The translations under genes and the position numbers were made by a program. A stretch of 64,000 bases of DNA. Source: DATAVB01 sp036267955. GTDB lineage: Bacteria > Actinomycetota > Actinomycetes > Mycobacteriales > QHCD01. The notes beneath the pieces were generated by a model. The model searched no databases. It saw only the letters and a program-made list of their open reading frames with translations, and had not been told where the DNA came from. The stretch lies in assembly GCA_036267955.1 (NCBI GenBank), contig DATAVB010000134.1:124001-188000 (forward strand), read 5' to 3'. Of the stretch, positions 35,057 to 44,110 are shown in pieces (position 1 is the first letter of the stretch; the number at the start of each line of letters is the position of its first letter).

Positions 35057-35093
35057 GCGGGCCGTTCAGCCGCCCTGCGACTGAACGGCCCGC
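35057..35093. terminator. Strong 13-bp stem terminator
   Basis: The arms at 35057-35069 (GCGGGCCGTTCAG) and 35081-35093 are perfect complements around an 11-nt loop. It lies just past the stop of the small barrel protein and also at the 3' end of the phosphotransferase remnant, so it is probably bidirectional. Confidence 0.75.
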
Positions 35094-35555
35094 GAGCCTG
35101 GAGTCGTTCCAGGTCACCGGCGTCCACCATGGCGACCTGGCGTTCGTGGCCTTCCTCGGCCATGCGCCGGACAGTTTCGACGCCGGCTGTCTGAACGGCG
35201 ATCACCTCGTCAACCAGTCCGACCGACGACATTCCGTACGCCTCGGCGAAGAGTTCGAGCCTCCGGCGCCGGTCGGGCGGCTTCGGATAGCGCATCCACC
35301 TGATGCAGGTCTCGTCATCGCGGAATGGCGTGATGTATTCAAGACGGGATCCTGAGTGGGATTCCATCTGGCGACGAGGTCGTGATAGGTCCGGAGCATA
35401 CGGGCCGCAGCGCGCAAGCCGGCTTCGTCAACGACTCGGGCCCATCCCTCGGGCCCTGAGTCACCGTCGATGTAGCTGAGCACCTCGTTGTCGCCCTCTA
35501 TTCCTACGACATGGGGTGAGTACGGGAAGTCGGCACTTTCGAGATAGTTCAGCAA
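35094..35555 (-). pseudogene. Aminoglycoside/choline-kinase-like phosphotransferase remnant
   Basis: Minus-strand remnant. The first frame reads NYLESADFPYSPHVVGIEG, EVLSYIDGD and AARMLRTYHDLVARWNP, the N-lobe to hinge of APH-fold kinases. A frame change near 35360 continues with CIRWMRYPKPPDRRRRLELF and AEAYGMSSVGLVDEV, the C-terminal helices. The central catalytic segment (HxDxxxxN and the IDWD metal loop), normally about 50 residues, is absent. The 5' end is also truncated (only a TTG start). Non-functional. Confidence 0.75.
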
Positions 35556-35673
35556 CCCTTACGCGGAGCCGATTCCGTGGTGCTTGTGGGTGCGTGGCGA
35601 CGCGCCGGAACTCCTTTCCGCGAGGCGCCGTTGGTGGGCTGGAATTGTCGTACCCCTGTTCTAGGGTGGTGGC

Positions 35674-37020
35674 ATGAGTTCGACGACGGCGGCTCCTCCG
35701 GATGTGGTTTCGGCTGCGTTGGCGTTGATTGATGCCGCGACCACGCTGTTGTTGTCGGCGGATGTTTGGCGGATGCCGGGTCAGGCCGAGGCGGACGCGT
35801 TGGCGGCGGCGGAACGGGTTACGCGCAGGTTGGAGTACGGGAAGTTGCGGTTGTTGGGCGATTTCCACCGCCGCGATATCGCCGGCGCGCAAGCCGGGTT
35901 GTCCACCCGGCAGTTCCTGAAAGCCCGGCTGCACCTCTCCTCGGCCGAAGCAGTACGCCGGCTGCACGCCATACGGGAACTGGTGCCGACCGTGTCACCC
36001 ACCGGGGAAGTGGTGCCCCCGGAACTACCCGCCACCGCGGCCGCTGTCGCGTCCGGTGACATATCGAGCGAGCATGCGCAGATCATCAGCAGCGCCATCC
36101 GACACCTACCCACCAGCCTGGACCGAGACGTCGTCACCGGGGCCGAGAAGACCCTCGCCGAGCACGCCCGGAACCTCGATCCCTCCGATCTGCGTACCGT
36201 GGCGCACCAGCTGCATCTGCATCTGAACCCGGACGGGAACCTGTCCGACGACAAGCCGTCCCGCCGAGAACTCACCTTCCGCCGCGGGATCGACGGGATG
36301 GACCTCATCCGCGGGCGCCTCGACGCCGAAGGATCGGCGACCGTGCAAGCCGCACTCGCACCGCTGATGCAGCCGCACCCGGCCGAGGACGGAGTCCGCG
36401 ATCCGCGATCCCCGGCCCGCCGGTGCGCCGATGCGCTGGTGGAATTGAGCGAACGGACCCTCGCTGCGGGCGGATTGCCGACCATGGCCGGGGAACGCCC
36501 ACATGTCACCGTCACCATGACACTGGCCGATCTACAAGCCGGCACCGGGCACGCCACCTTGAACACCGGCGCCCCGATCAGCCCCGAAACCGCCCGCCGC
36601 ATCGCCTGCGACGCCACCATCATCCCGATCGTGCTCGGCAGCGAAGGCGAACCACTCGATGTGGGCCGACAGACCCGAACGATTCCGCCCGGCATCCGCC
36701 GAGCAGTCGTCGCCCGAGACCTCGGCTGCATCCACCCCGACTGCGACGCACCCGCCCCACGCTGCGAAGCCCACCACGTCCAACACTGGGCCAACGGCGG
36801 CGCTACCGCCCTCAACAACCTCGTCCTCCTCTGCCCACGACACCACTGGACCATCCACCACGACCAATGGCGCATCACCTTCCACGAAGGCATCCCGCAC
36901 GTCATACCCCCACCACTACTCGACCCCGAGCAGACACCCAGACGCAACACCAGACACCTGCCGACGGTCAGCGGGTCCGCAGTACGTCGACCGTCCGGGC
37001 CAATGCCTCGCCCCGATTGA
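35674..37020 (+). CDS. DUF222 / HNH endonuclease domain protein
   Basis: 448-residue protein of the actinobacterial 13E12 family. The N-terminal DUF222 (RLEYGKLRLLGDFHRRDIAG, SSAEAVRRLHAIRE) and a C-terminal HNH nuclease (CIHPDCDAPAPRCEAHHVQH and LNNLVLLCPRHHWTIHH) are complete. These genes occur in many copies and are often linked to mobile elements, with unknown function. Codon usage near the start is richer in TTG and less GC-rich than the neighbours. It overlaps the convergent gene's 3' end by 53 bp. Confidence 0.93.
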   Translation: MSSTTAAPPDVVSAALALIDAATTLLLSADVWRMPGQAEADALAAAERVTRRLEYGKLRLLGDFHRRDIAGAQAGLSTRQFLKARLHLSSAEAVRRLHAIRELVPTVSPTGEVVPPELPATAAAVASGDISSEHAQIISSAIRHLPTSLDRDVVTGAEKTLAEHARNLDPSDLRTVAHQLHLHLNPDGNLSDDKPSRRELTFRRGIDGMDLIRGRLDAEGSATVQAALAPLMQPHPAEDGVRDPRSPARRCADALVELSERTLAAGGLPTMAGERPHVTVTMTLADLQAGTGHATLNTGAPISPETARRIACDATIIPIVLGSEGEPLDVGRQTRTIPPGIRRAVVARDLGCIHPDCDAPAPRCEAHHVQHWANGGATALNNLVLLCPRHHWTIHHDQWRITFHEGIPHVIPPPLLDPEQTPRRNTRHLPTVSGSAVRRPSGPMPRPD

Positions 37021-37873
37021 TCGTCCCGTCCAGGAAGGGTTGCCAGCACGACTCGACCGGCTCGCGGTAGCTCGGCCATGCGCGCTCCAGGAGACCGGTC
37101 GCGTACAGGTACGGGACATAGTCGATTCCCTTGCCCGCCAACGCTTCTCGCGTCACGCCGCCAGCCAGATAGAACAGCACCGCGTGCCACAGCTGCGGAT
37201 GGTGCGGGGCGGCGGAGCCGAGAACGTGAGCGAACTCCCGCCGGAGCCCTCCGCCGAAGATATGGGAGCTCTCATGCAGCACGACCTCCACCGAAACCCA
37301 GCCTTGGCCGTCACGATCGCTGCTGGAGATCGTGATGTGCGGCGGCCCCGCGGTCGTGTACGCACCCTCGCGGCTGGCGACCCGGACGATGTCGACGCGC
37401 ACCGGTTCGGTGAACCACGACTCGCCGTAAAGGCCCGCGAGCCGGGTAAAGATATGCGGCCCGAGATCAGAAAGACGCGGCATCAATTCACTGACCCACT
37501 GCCGGTTCGCCGCATCGTGCCCGGGCCAGAAATGCCGCCGATAAACGGGAGCAGCTGATTGCAGGACCGCCCTGACCTCGCCGGCCAGGTCGCCCGCGAC
37601 GAGCGCCGCGTTGAGCGCACGCATCCCGTCGCCGAACAGCAGATGCCGATCGGCGAGGTGCTCGTCGTAATACCCGACCGCCAGCTCCCAATCGGCCCGT
37701 TCGGCCTGAGTCAGTGGACCGTCCAGCGGCTCCGGCAACGCCCCGGCCGGCCGGCGAACAGGCCGGCCAGACGGCCGCCCGTCCCACGCGGCGGCATAAA
37801 GCACGTGATGCAGGTTCAGCCAGAAATCGCTGACGAACTCCAACTGCTGCAGCACAACACCCTCTGAACCCAC
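36968..37873 (-). CDS. Unknown protein with HExxH motif
   Basis: About 301 residues. HESSH at residues 200-204 suggests a zinc metallopeptidase, following the hydrophobic strand VSVEVVL. N-terminal LEFVSDFWLNLHHVLYAAAW is distinctive. No signal peptide is seen. GTG 37873 is proposed because AAGGAG lies 9 bp upstream; the ATG at 38008 would start on the same CATG as the divergent gene and adds a Pro/Arg-rich stretch. No family is recognised. Confidence 0.7.
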   Translation of the reverse strand: MGSEGVVLQQLEFVSDFWLNLHHVLYAAAWDGRPSGRPVRRPAGALPEPLDGPLTQAERADWELAVGYYDEHLADRHLLFGDGMRALNAALVAGDLAGEVRAVLQSAAPVYRRHFWPGHDAANRQWVSELMPRLSDLGPHIFTRLAGLYGESWFTEPVRVDIVRVASREGAYTTAGPPHITISSSDRDGQGWVSVEVVLHESSHIFGGGLRREFAHVLGSAAPHHPQLWHAVLFYLAGGVTREALAGKGIDYVPYLYATGLLERAWPSYREPVESCWQPFLDGTINRGEALARTVDVLRTR

Positions 37874-37995
37874 CGGCACGAGCTCCTTCGTCGTCGCCGC
37901 CGAGTCTGCCACGACTTGTCCGGCTTGTGAGTGGGAAGCGGCAAAGCCCCGCCGCAGCAGGCAATCGATGATCATCCCGGCCACCGATTGCGCGC

Positions 37996-38001
37996 TAACA
38001 T
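37996..38001 (+). promoter_or_regulatory. Possible -10 of a leaderless promoter
   Basis: TAACAT ends 5 bp before the ATG at 38007. Transcription would begin at or next to the start codon, and no ribosome-binding site is visible, consistent with a leaderless message. Confidence 0.4.
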
Positions 38002-38006
38002 CGGGC

Positions 38007-38408
38007 ATGGCCGGCGCGGGCTCCCCGCTTGCCAACGTGCTGCTGTACGCGGCGGTCGCGATGACCCCGACAGTCGCATGCTGGGCGATTCTGCATGCGT
38101 CCCGCCCGGCCCGGTGGGTGCGCCGCCGGTTCGACCGCACCCCGGCGCCGACACCGCATTGCCCACCCATCCAGGATCTGGTCCGGAATCTGCGCCGGGT
38201 GCACCGGACCCTCGCCGAATACGAGCCGGGCACGTCCATGGTCCGCTGGTCCAGCACCCGGCAGGCCTATGACATCCTGCTGTCCCAGGCCTGCGCCGCC
38301 CTCGAGATCGAACACCGCCTCGGCGAGACGCCCGAGGGAATCGACCGCGACATCGAACGGCTCCGGATCGAGGAGTCGCTCCGGTCGGCCGGCCTCACCA
38401 TTCCCTGA
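38007..38408 (+). CDS. Small membrane protein of unknown function
   Basis: 133 residues. One N-terminal membrane segment (VLLYAAVAMTPTVACWAILHA, residues 11-31 excluding flanks) is followed by a basic cytoplasmic region with a helical segment (IQDLVRNLRRVHRTLAEYE). Start ATG 38007 has no ribosome site; an in-frame ATG at 37968 is possible. Divergent from the HExxH gene and convergent with the 2OG oxygenase. Not recognised. Confidence 0.6.
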   Translation: MAGAGSPLANVLLYAAVAMTPTVACWAILHASRPARWVRRRFDRTPAPTPHCPPIQDLVRNLRRVHRTLAEYEPGTSMVRWSSTRQAYDILLSQACAALEIEHRLGETPEGIDRDIERLRIEESLRSAGLTIP

Positions 38409-38434
38409 CGACACCGTTCACAACGGCCCAGCCA

Positions 38435-39151
38435 TCAGGTCGCGTCGTGGAAGACCAGACCGAGTGTGTGCCGGCGGCCGCTGCGCAGCACGCTCACGCC
38501 GTGCCGAACCGGCGCCGCCGACCAGCCGCGAGCCGACTCGACCGGACGGTCGCGGGTGGTGAAGATCAGCCCCTGCCCCTGGCCGAGCACGGTGGCAGTC
38601 CCCCGCGACTGAGCCCGGGGACGCTGCTCCACCATCAGGAATTCCCCACCCGTATGGTCCACGCCCGGCTGATCGAGCCCGATCACGACCTGCAGCGGAA
38701 ACACCAGTTCCCCATAAAGATCACGGTGCAATGCATTCCAATCCCCGGCGCCATAACGCAGCAGAATCGGGGTCGGTCTCGTCTGCCCGGCCGAATGACA
38801 CTGCTCCAGCCATTCCGCGAAACTGTCTGGCCACGGCGCGGGTTTCTTCAACCGCTCGGCCCAATCCCGGGCGATCGGCAGCAACCGCGGCCAGAACGCG
38901 GTCCGTAATTCGGCGACGACCTCAGGAATAGGATGGTCGAAATACCGGTACTGCCCGGCGCCGAAACGGTACCGCGCCATGTCGATCGTGGACCGGAAAC
39001 GCTCCGGTTCGTCGTACATGCTCGAGATGTCCCGGCACTCCGCGGCGGTCAGGATCGGGCTCGTCTGCACGCAGCCGAGATCGTTGACGCCGGATTCCAG
39101 CGCATTCCAGTCGAGCTCCGCCACCCTGCCGGCGATTTTCTTGCTGTTCAT
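38435..39151 (-). CDS. 2OG-Fe(II) oxygenase (COG3826 type)
   Basis: 238-residue oxygenase with HRD (His142-x-Asp144 in NALHRDLYGELVFPLQ), distal His217 (VRHGVSVL) and a 2-oxoglutarate-binding Arg in GRRHTLGL. FDHPIPEVVAELRTAFWPRL and HTGGEFLMVEQRPRAQS are typical of the COG3826 family, which I recall as linked to alkylation-repair genes. Its ATG overlaps the sigma factor stop (ATGA). Probably oxidises a base or protein side chain, not proven. Confidence 0.85.
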   Translation of the reverse strand: MNSKKIAGRVAELDWNALESGVNDLGCVQTSPILTAAECRDISSMYDEPERFRSTIDMARYRFGAGQYRYFDHPIPEVVAELRTAFWPRLLPIARDWAERLKKPAPWPDSFAEWLEQCHSAGQTRPTPILLRYGAGDWNALHRDLYGELVFPLQVVIGLDQPGVDHTGGEFLMVEQRPRAQSRGTATVLGQGQGLIFTTRDRPVESARGWSAAPVRHGVSVLRSGRRHTLGLVFHDAT

Positions 39152-39627
39152 GAATTCTCCGGTACGTAGAGCCTGCGCAGGGCCGCGATTCCGTCCGCGG
39201 CGCTGCGCCGCGCCGCCGCCTCACTGCTACCCAGCAACGCCCCGACTTCCGCGTACGGCAGGTCGGCCAGATAGTGGTACGCGACCGCGCCGCGTTGTTT
39301 GAACGGCAATACGCGCAGCGCGTCGGTCAACGCCGTGTCCGGCTCACTCGGTACGCCCGAGTTGGTCGGACGTTCCGGCACATCCTCGACGGGAATCGCA
39401 TTCCGCGTCGCCGCCCGCACCCGGTCGATCGCCTTGCGGTGCGCGATGGTGACCAGCCAGGCGCGGATGTTGCTGTCCGGCCGCAGCTGCGGATAGGCCT
39501 TCAGCGCGGCCAGAAACGTCTCCGACCAGGCGTCCTCGGCGTCATGCGGCCCGAGGACCGCCCGGCAGACCCGCAACACGACAGGTCCGTGCTCGGCGAC
39601 GACGTCGTCGAACGGAGGCAGCGGCAC
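39148..39627 (-). CDS. ECF sigma factor
   Basis: Small sigma-70-type factor of about 159 residues. Region 2 reads DAEDAWSETFLAALKAYPQL, with IRAWLVTIAHRKAIDRVRA completing it; region 4 is LPYAEVGALLGSSEAAARRS. GTG 39627 is proposed; TCTACT 6 bp upstream could be a -10 for a leaderless start. Co-translated with the 2OG oxygenase downstream. No anti-sigma gene is adjacent. Regulated promoters are unknown. Confidence 0.85.
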   Translation of the reverse strand: MPLPPFDDVVAEHGPVVLRVCRAVLGPHDAEDAWSETFLAALKAYPQLRPDSNIRAWLVTIAHRKAIDRVRAATRNAIPVEDVPERPTNSGVPSEPDTALTDALRVLPFKQRGAVAYHYLADLPYAEVGALLGSSEAAARRSAADGIAALRRLYVPENS

Positions 39628-39693
39628 CAGCCCAGTAGAGCAGACGGCGAATGCTGCTACTAGCGGAAATCGGACCACACGGTTGTGTGGCGG

Positions 39694-40086
39694 TCAGAGC
39701 TGGATGAGCCCTGCATCCGTCGGGCTGAACCCGCAGCCGTCGAAGTAGTAGGGCCGCAGCTCCGCCTCGAAATCGACGTGCAGCCACTCGCAGCCGGCCG
39801 CGCGCGCCTGTTCCACCGCGACCGCGACGAGCCGCACACCGATGCCCTGCCGCCGCGCCCGCGCCGCGACGAGCGTGTCCAGGATGAACGCGTGCACACC
39901 GCCGTCCCAGGCCACGTTGACGAACCCGACCAGCGCGCCAGCGTCCCGAGCGACAACCCATCCCAGGCTGTGTCGGTCGACCTGACCCCGCCAGTCGTCG
40001 TCCAGCACCCGATGACCGAATCCCTCGGCGTGCAACACATTCAACGACCGATTGTCGAATTCGCCCCGCCATTCATAGGTGATCAC
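39694..40086 (-). CDS. GNAT N-acetyltransferase
   Basis: 130-residue GNAT protein. The acetyl-CoA-binding motif A is LVAARARRQGIGVRLVAVAV and the C-terminal beta-strand region is EWLHVDFEAELRPYYFDGCG. GTG start. Stands alone between the sigma factor and the dioxygenase. Substrate unknown. Confidence 0.87.
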   Translation of the reverse strand: MITYEWRGEFDNRSLNVLHAEGFGHRVLDDDWRGQVDRHSLGWVVARDAGALVGFVNVAWDGGVHAFILDTLVAARARRQGIGVRLVAVAVEQARAAGCEWLHVDFEAELRPYYFDGCGFSPTDAGLIQL

Positions 40087-40106
40087 CGCGCCACATTACC
40101 CACTCC

Positions 40107-40976
40107 TCAGCAGGTGGCGCCCTGGCTTTCCGCGCCGAACATCCGTACGTGTTCGCCCGCGCTGATGTGCCGGGCATCCGCGCGCACATAATGGAACTGG
40201 ATTGCCCGCCGCCGGGTGTCGGTGCGGTTGGGCGGCGTGCCGTGATGCATCAATCCATCGAAGAACAGCGCACTGCCCGCCGGCAGCGGCACCACGGTGT
40301 CCCGATCCAGCTGCACCCAGGTGTCGCAGATCTGCAGATCTCGGCGCTGAAAATGCACGACCGGTCCCTCGCGGTGGCTGCCGGGCAGCACGTGCATCGC
40401 CCCGTTGGCCGCGGTGGCGTCGTCCAACGCGATCCAGACGCCCACGATCGGCTCGGCCACGTCGAGATCGAAGAAGGCATGATCCTGGTGCCACGGTTTT
40501 TCCCGGCCGCCGCCGGGCGGCTTGAGCAGGGCCATGTCCTGGAAGAGCACCGGCTCCGCGCCGAGCAGCGACCGGGCCGTCGCCAGGACGGCGGGATGGC
40601 GGGCCGCCGCGAGCAGCCGGTCGTCGAAGTCCACGAATGTCATCAGCTTGCGCAGACCGTCCAGCAACCGCTCACCGCGGAATTCCTCCGGCCGGTCCCT
40701 GGCCCATTTCTCGTACTCCACGATCACCTGGTCCGGCATGGTGGCCACCACGGCAAGGCCATCGAGCGTGGAGCGGATCGTCCCGGAATCGTAGACATCC
40801 CGTACGGCGAGGAATCCCAGCTCGCGGTAGGCCTCGACCTCGGCCGCACCGACCGAGTCGGCCGATTCGACAAGTGGCGCGACCTGGTCAAACTGATACA
40901 GCCCGGCCAGCGGGTCGGACCCGTCGGTTCCGGGTGCGGTGGTGAACTCCGCGGGGAGCGCCGTCATTTCGCTCAT
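40107..40976 (-). CDS. Phytanoyl-CoA dioxygenase (PhyH) family protein
   Basis: Fe(II)/2OG oxygenase of 289 residues. Metal ligands are H163-x-D165 in PWHQDHAFFD and His245 or 244 in LMHHGTPPN; ALFFDG and RRAIQFHYV are family blocks. This is the more typical PhyH of the two in the window. ATG 40976 has GGAAGG upstream. It lies 94 bp downstream of the AraC gene on the same strand, at the end of the polysaccharide locus. Role unknown. Confidence 0.9.
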   Translation of the reverse strand: MSEMTALPAEFTTAPGTDGSDPLAGLYQFDQVAPLVESADSVGAAEVEAYRELGFLAVRDVYDSGTIRSTLDGLAVVATMPDQVIVEYEKWARDRPEEFRGERLLDGLRKLMTFVDFDDRLLAAARHPAVLATARSLLGAEPVLFQDMALLKPPGGGREKPWHQDHAFFDLDVAEPIVGVWIALDDATAANGAMHVLPGSHREGPVVHFQRRDLQICDTWVQLDRDTVVPLPAGSALFFDGLMHHGTPPNRTDTRRRAIQFHYVRADARHISAGEHVRMFGAESQGATC

Positions 40977-41070
40977 GTGGTCGCCTTCCCTTGCCACAAA
41001 GGATTCTCCGCACCGAGCCTAGAGAAACACCGCATCCTGCGACAGGGCGTGAAACGCACAATCCGCGCAC

Positions 41071-41952
41071 TCACGCGGTGGACCGCCACACCGACGGCGA
41101 ACGACCGTGTCGATCGGCGAACTGCCGGGCGAACAGCCGGTAGTCCGAGTACCCGAGCAGCTGGGCCACCTGCGACACCGAGAATGAGGTGTCGACCAGC
41201 AGGCCGCGGGCCCGGTCCATCCGGGCCTGCACGCAGTACGTACGGAAACTCGTCCCGGTCTCCTGCCGGAACAGCCGGGAGAAGTGGGCGGCCGACAGAT
41301 GGACGGACTCGGCCAGGTCCTGCAGGGACGGCCGGCTCGACGGCTGGCTGCGCAACCGTTCCACGGCGACCCTGATCCGCGGATCAATGGGCAACGGCAG
41401 GCAGCCGGTCTGCTGGGCCGCCTGAGCGTGCACCTCGAGCAGTACGGCCTGCAGCAGCGCGGCTGCCTGCAACGCCGCGGCCGGATCCGGCCGCTCCAGG
41501 CGCCGCACCAGGGCCTGCAGCGGGTCGTGCACCAGATGCGGATCGCGCAACTCGACCAGCGGTGGCGGCAACACGGAATCGCCGGCTGCGCTGTGGTTAT
41601 CGGCTGCGCTGTGGTTATCGGCTGCGCTGTGGATATCGGCTGCGCTGTGGTTGTAGTGCGCGAAGCCGACGGTCAGCCGGTCCAGCGGATGCTGCACGGC
41701 GGCGACCCGGTCCCCGGGGCGCAGCATCAGCGTCACCCCGCGGCGCAGTCGATGCCGGTTTCCGTTGATACTCGCCTCGCCCCGCCCGCCGGCCACCGAC
41801 CAGATGTCGTACTCGTCGAGTCGCCGCTCCCACGACCAACCCGCCTCGCAATGCACCCAGCCGACAAGACCGCCGATGACGACTGGATGACGACGCAGGA
41901 AGGCGCCGATGCCGTCCCAGACCGTCGGCTCGGCGTAGTCAGCCGTCCGCAT
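41071..41952 (-). CDS. AraC-family regulator with in-frame HSAAD repeats
   Basis: 293-residue activator. The N-terminal cupin-type sensor (DEYDIWSVAGGRGEASING, LMLRPGDRVAAVQHP) is interrupted at 101-124 by four copies of NHSAAD-like hexapeptides encoded by an 18-bp tandem repeat. The C-terminal double HTH is standard (LQDLAESVHLSAAHFSRLFR, FSVSQVAQLLGYSDYRLFAR). It starts 14 bp inside the lyase gene, so it is translationally coupled and probably autogenously linked to the polysaccharide locus. Confidence 0.92.
   Translation of the reverse strand: MRTADYAEPTVWDGIGAFLRRHPVVIGGLVGWVHCEAGWSWERRLDEYDIWSVAGGRGEASINGNRHRLRRGVTLMLRPGDRVAAVQHPLDRLTVGFAHYNHSAADIHSAADNHSAADNHSAAGDSVLPPPLVELRDPHLVHDPLQALVRRLERPDPAAALQAAALLQAVLLEVHAQAAQQTGCLPLPIDPRIRVAVERLRSQPSSRPSLQDLAESVHLSAAHFSRLFRQETGTSFRTYCVQARMDRARGLLVDTSFSVSQVAQLLGYSDYRLFARQFADRHGRSPSVWRSTA
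41584..41655. repeat. 18-bp tandem repeat, four units, in-frame
   Basis: Units GGCTGCGCTGTGGTTATC at 41584, 41602, 41620 (one substitution, GATATC) and 41638 (degenerate end). They encode NHSAAD/DIHSAA-like hexapeptides on the minus strand in the AraC sensor domain. Because 18 is a multiple of three, copy number can change without breaking the frame. Confidence 0.9.
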
Positions 41953-44110
41953 CGGGTCGGCCCGGTCGTTGCTCCGATAGGTGGGGTGCCACGTGAGGCG
42001 GTACGGCCAGGCTGCAGCGGTAGAGCATCGCGCCGTCCCGAGTCGGCACCGCCGCTACCTCACCCATAGGCACCGGGCCAACGGTATCGCCGAGCTGCCA
42101 GCCGTCCACGCCGGAGTCGTGCACCACGGTCACTTCCGCACCGTCCAAGCTGGCCCGGCCCCACCGCACCGACCGGATGGCGCCGCCGCCGGCCCGGACC
42201 GGCTCGATCACCGTCGCGTAACAGACCCGCCCCCGGGACCTGCGCAGCAGGGTGGACTGCCGTTCCGCCGGCGGATTGGACGGGCTGGTCGCGATGAGCG
42301 TCCGGCCGTCATCCGGGTCCCGCCCCCACATCCGGGTGCCGGCGCCGTCCACCTTCCAGGCCGCCTGCCAGGTCGGACCCGGCAGGTCAGCGACGTCGTC
42401 GAGGAAGCCGTACGCCTCCGCCGGCGCGGCCCACTCGGCCGTCCGCAGCGTCGCTGGCTCGACCAACACACCGCGGTGGTGCCACATCAGGTCGACCGGC
42501 ACGTCCTGCGCAGCGTCGACCAGCACGACGTCCAGGAAATAGCTGTCCGGGCCGGGTTTCCAGAGCACGATCCGGCGCAGCGTGGCCCCGGCGTAGGCCG
42601 GAACGTGCCGGCGGCGCGGCTCCCGCAGCCAGGATCCCGGCCGTCCCTGCTCGCCCGCATCGATCGGCCAGCCCACCTCGACGTCGACCAGTCCGACCGG
42701 GCTCGTCGCCGGATCGACATAACGCAGCAGGCGCCCCTCGGCCTCGGGCTGCGACTCCTCGCCGAGCAGCACCGTGTTGTGCGACAGCGTCTGCCGGAAC
42801 CACGGCCCCTGCAGTGGCGAGTTGTACGCCGGCGAGCCCGCGTCCGGCGCGGTCCGCACGCCAAAGGCCGACAGATCCAGCTGCAGCTTGTCCGGGTGCC
42901 CGTGGCCGCCGCCGTGCGGGCCGTACTTGACCAGCAGGAACCGGTCGGCGTCCGACAGCACCGCGTACCCGCTGGCCGGATGCACCGTACGCAGCACCCG
43001 CGGCGGCCCGGGCTCGACCCGGTCCAGGTCCGGCCCCATCGTCAGCGCCGCCTCGGTGTTCCGGGCGACGCCACGGCCGTACAGGTCGCGCAGCAGATCG
43101 GCGTCGGCCGCGTCCTGCCACAGCCCCCAGGCCTGCTCGTAGAGGCCGGCGTAGGCGGCCAGGCCGAGCGGCAACGCGATGCTGACCCAGCCGTCGTTGA
43201 ACGCCGGCAGGCTGAGGTCCGGCCGGAGCATGGTCAGCGGGGCAGCGAACATGGTGTGGAAACCAAGCCGGTCCAGCAGCGCCGGATCGCTGCGCCGCAG
43301 GGCCAGGGCCGCGTGCAGCACACTTGCCGCCATGTAGAAGTGGTAGCTCGGCGACCCCTCGGCCCACCAGCCGTCGTCCAGAATTCCCTCCCGGAGCTGG
43401 GCCGGCAGCGCGTTTTCTCCCGTGGTCGCGATCGCCCGGAATTCCGCGTCGTCGAGGACGACGCCGATGGTGGCCAGGGACGACAGGTGCCAACACTCGA
43501 TGTTGTGAATCTTGTTCAGCAGCTGGCGGTGGACCTGCCGGCCGATCTGGCGTAGCAGGTCCTCGATCGGTCGCCGGTCGGCGTCCTGGAGGGAATCCCG
43601 GACATCGTCGTAGGCCCGCGCGATCCCGATCCCCCAGACTGCCTCCTCCAGCGACTGCCCGGTGACCCGGCCCTTGCCGACGTGGATGCCGTTCTGCGGC
43701 AGGTCCGGATAGATCCGCGTGTACTCCCGCAGGATCCGGACGACGTGGTCGCGATAGCGCCGCTCGCCGGTCGCCTGCCAGACCACCGCCCCGGCCGAGA
43801 CGCCGTCCAGGATCCGGCCATTGAGAATGCACCGCCAACCGGCGTCGTACGCCGCCCCAATATGGTCGGCGCCGTCCACCGGGCAGCGGTGCCGGTCCGG
43901 CCGTTCGGGATCGAACTCCAGCACCTCCACATGTTCGGGGCAGTAGTAGCCGTGTCCCCAGCCCGCACCCTCCCGTGCCGGGCGCAGGCCGGCGTCGATG
44001 GCGCTGTCGGCTCGCTGCAGCAGCACTTTCCACGCGTCGGCAAATGCCACCTCCTCCCGGCGTCTTCGCAGCCGGTCCAGCTCCTCGGCGGTACGCAGCC
44101 GCGGGCTCAT
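41939..44110 (-). CDS. Heparinase II/III-like polysaccharide lyase
   Basis: 723-residue protein with an N-terminal alpha/alpha toroid (KIHNIECWHLSSLATIGVVL, DDGWWAEGSPSYHFYM) and a C-terminal beta-sandwich (GPHGGGHGHPDKLQLDLSAF, FRQTLSHNTVLLG). The HNIECWH and SPSYHFY motifs fit the alginate/oligoalginate- or heparinase-type lyases, with Asn, His and Tyr as the likely catalytic set. No signal peptide, so it probably acts on imported oligosaccharides. Overlaps both the SBP stop (ATGA) and the AraC start. Substrate is probably a uronic-acid-containing glycan. Confidence 0.88.
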   Translation of the reverse strand: MSPRLRTAEELDRLRRRREEVAFADAWKVLLQRADSAIDAGLRPAREGAGWGHGYYCPEHVEVLEFDPERPDRHRCPVDGADHIGAAYDAGWRCILNGRILDGVSAGAVVWQATGERRYRDHVVRILREYTRIYPDLPQNGIHVGKGRVTGQSLEEAVWGIGIARAYDDVRDSLQDADRRPIEDLLRQIGRQVHRQLLNKIHNIECWHLSSLATIGVVLDDAEFRAIATTGENALPAQLREGILDDGWWAEGSPSYHFYMAASVLHAALALRRSDPALLDRLGFHTMFAAPLTMLRPDLSLPAFNDGWVSIALPLGLAAYAGLYEQAWGLWQDAADADLLRDLYGRGVARNTEAALTMGPDLDRVEPGPPRVLRTVHPASGYAVLSDADRFLLVKYGPHGGGHGHPDKLQLDLSAFGVRTAPDAGSPAYNSPLQGPWFRQTLSHNTVLLGEESQPEAEGRLLRYVDPATSPVGLVDVEVGWPIDAGEQGRPGSWLREPRRRHVPAYAGATLRRIVLWKPGPDSYFLDVVLVDAAQDVPVDLMWHHRGVLVEPATLRTAEWAAPAEAYGFLDDVADLPGPTWQAAWKVDGAGTRMWGRDPDDGRTLIATSPSNPPAERQSTLLRRSRGRVCYATVIEPVRAGGGAIRSVRWGRASLDGAEVTVVHDSGVDGWQLGDTVGPVPMGEVAAVPTRDGAMLYRCSLAVPPHVAPHLSEQRPGRPDADG

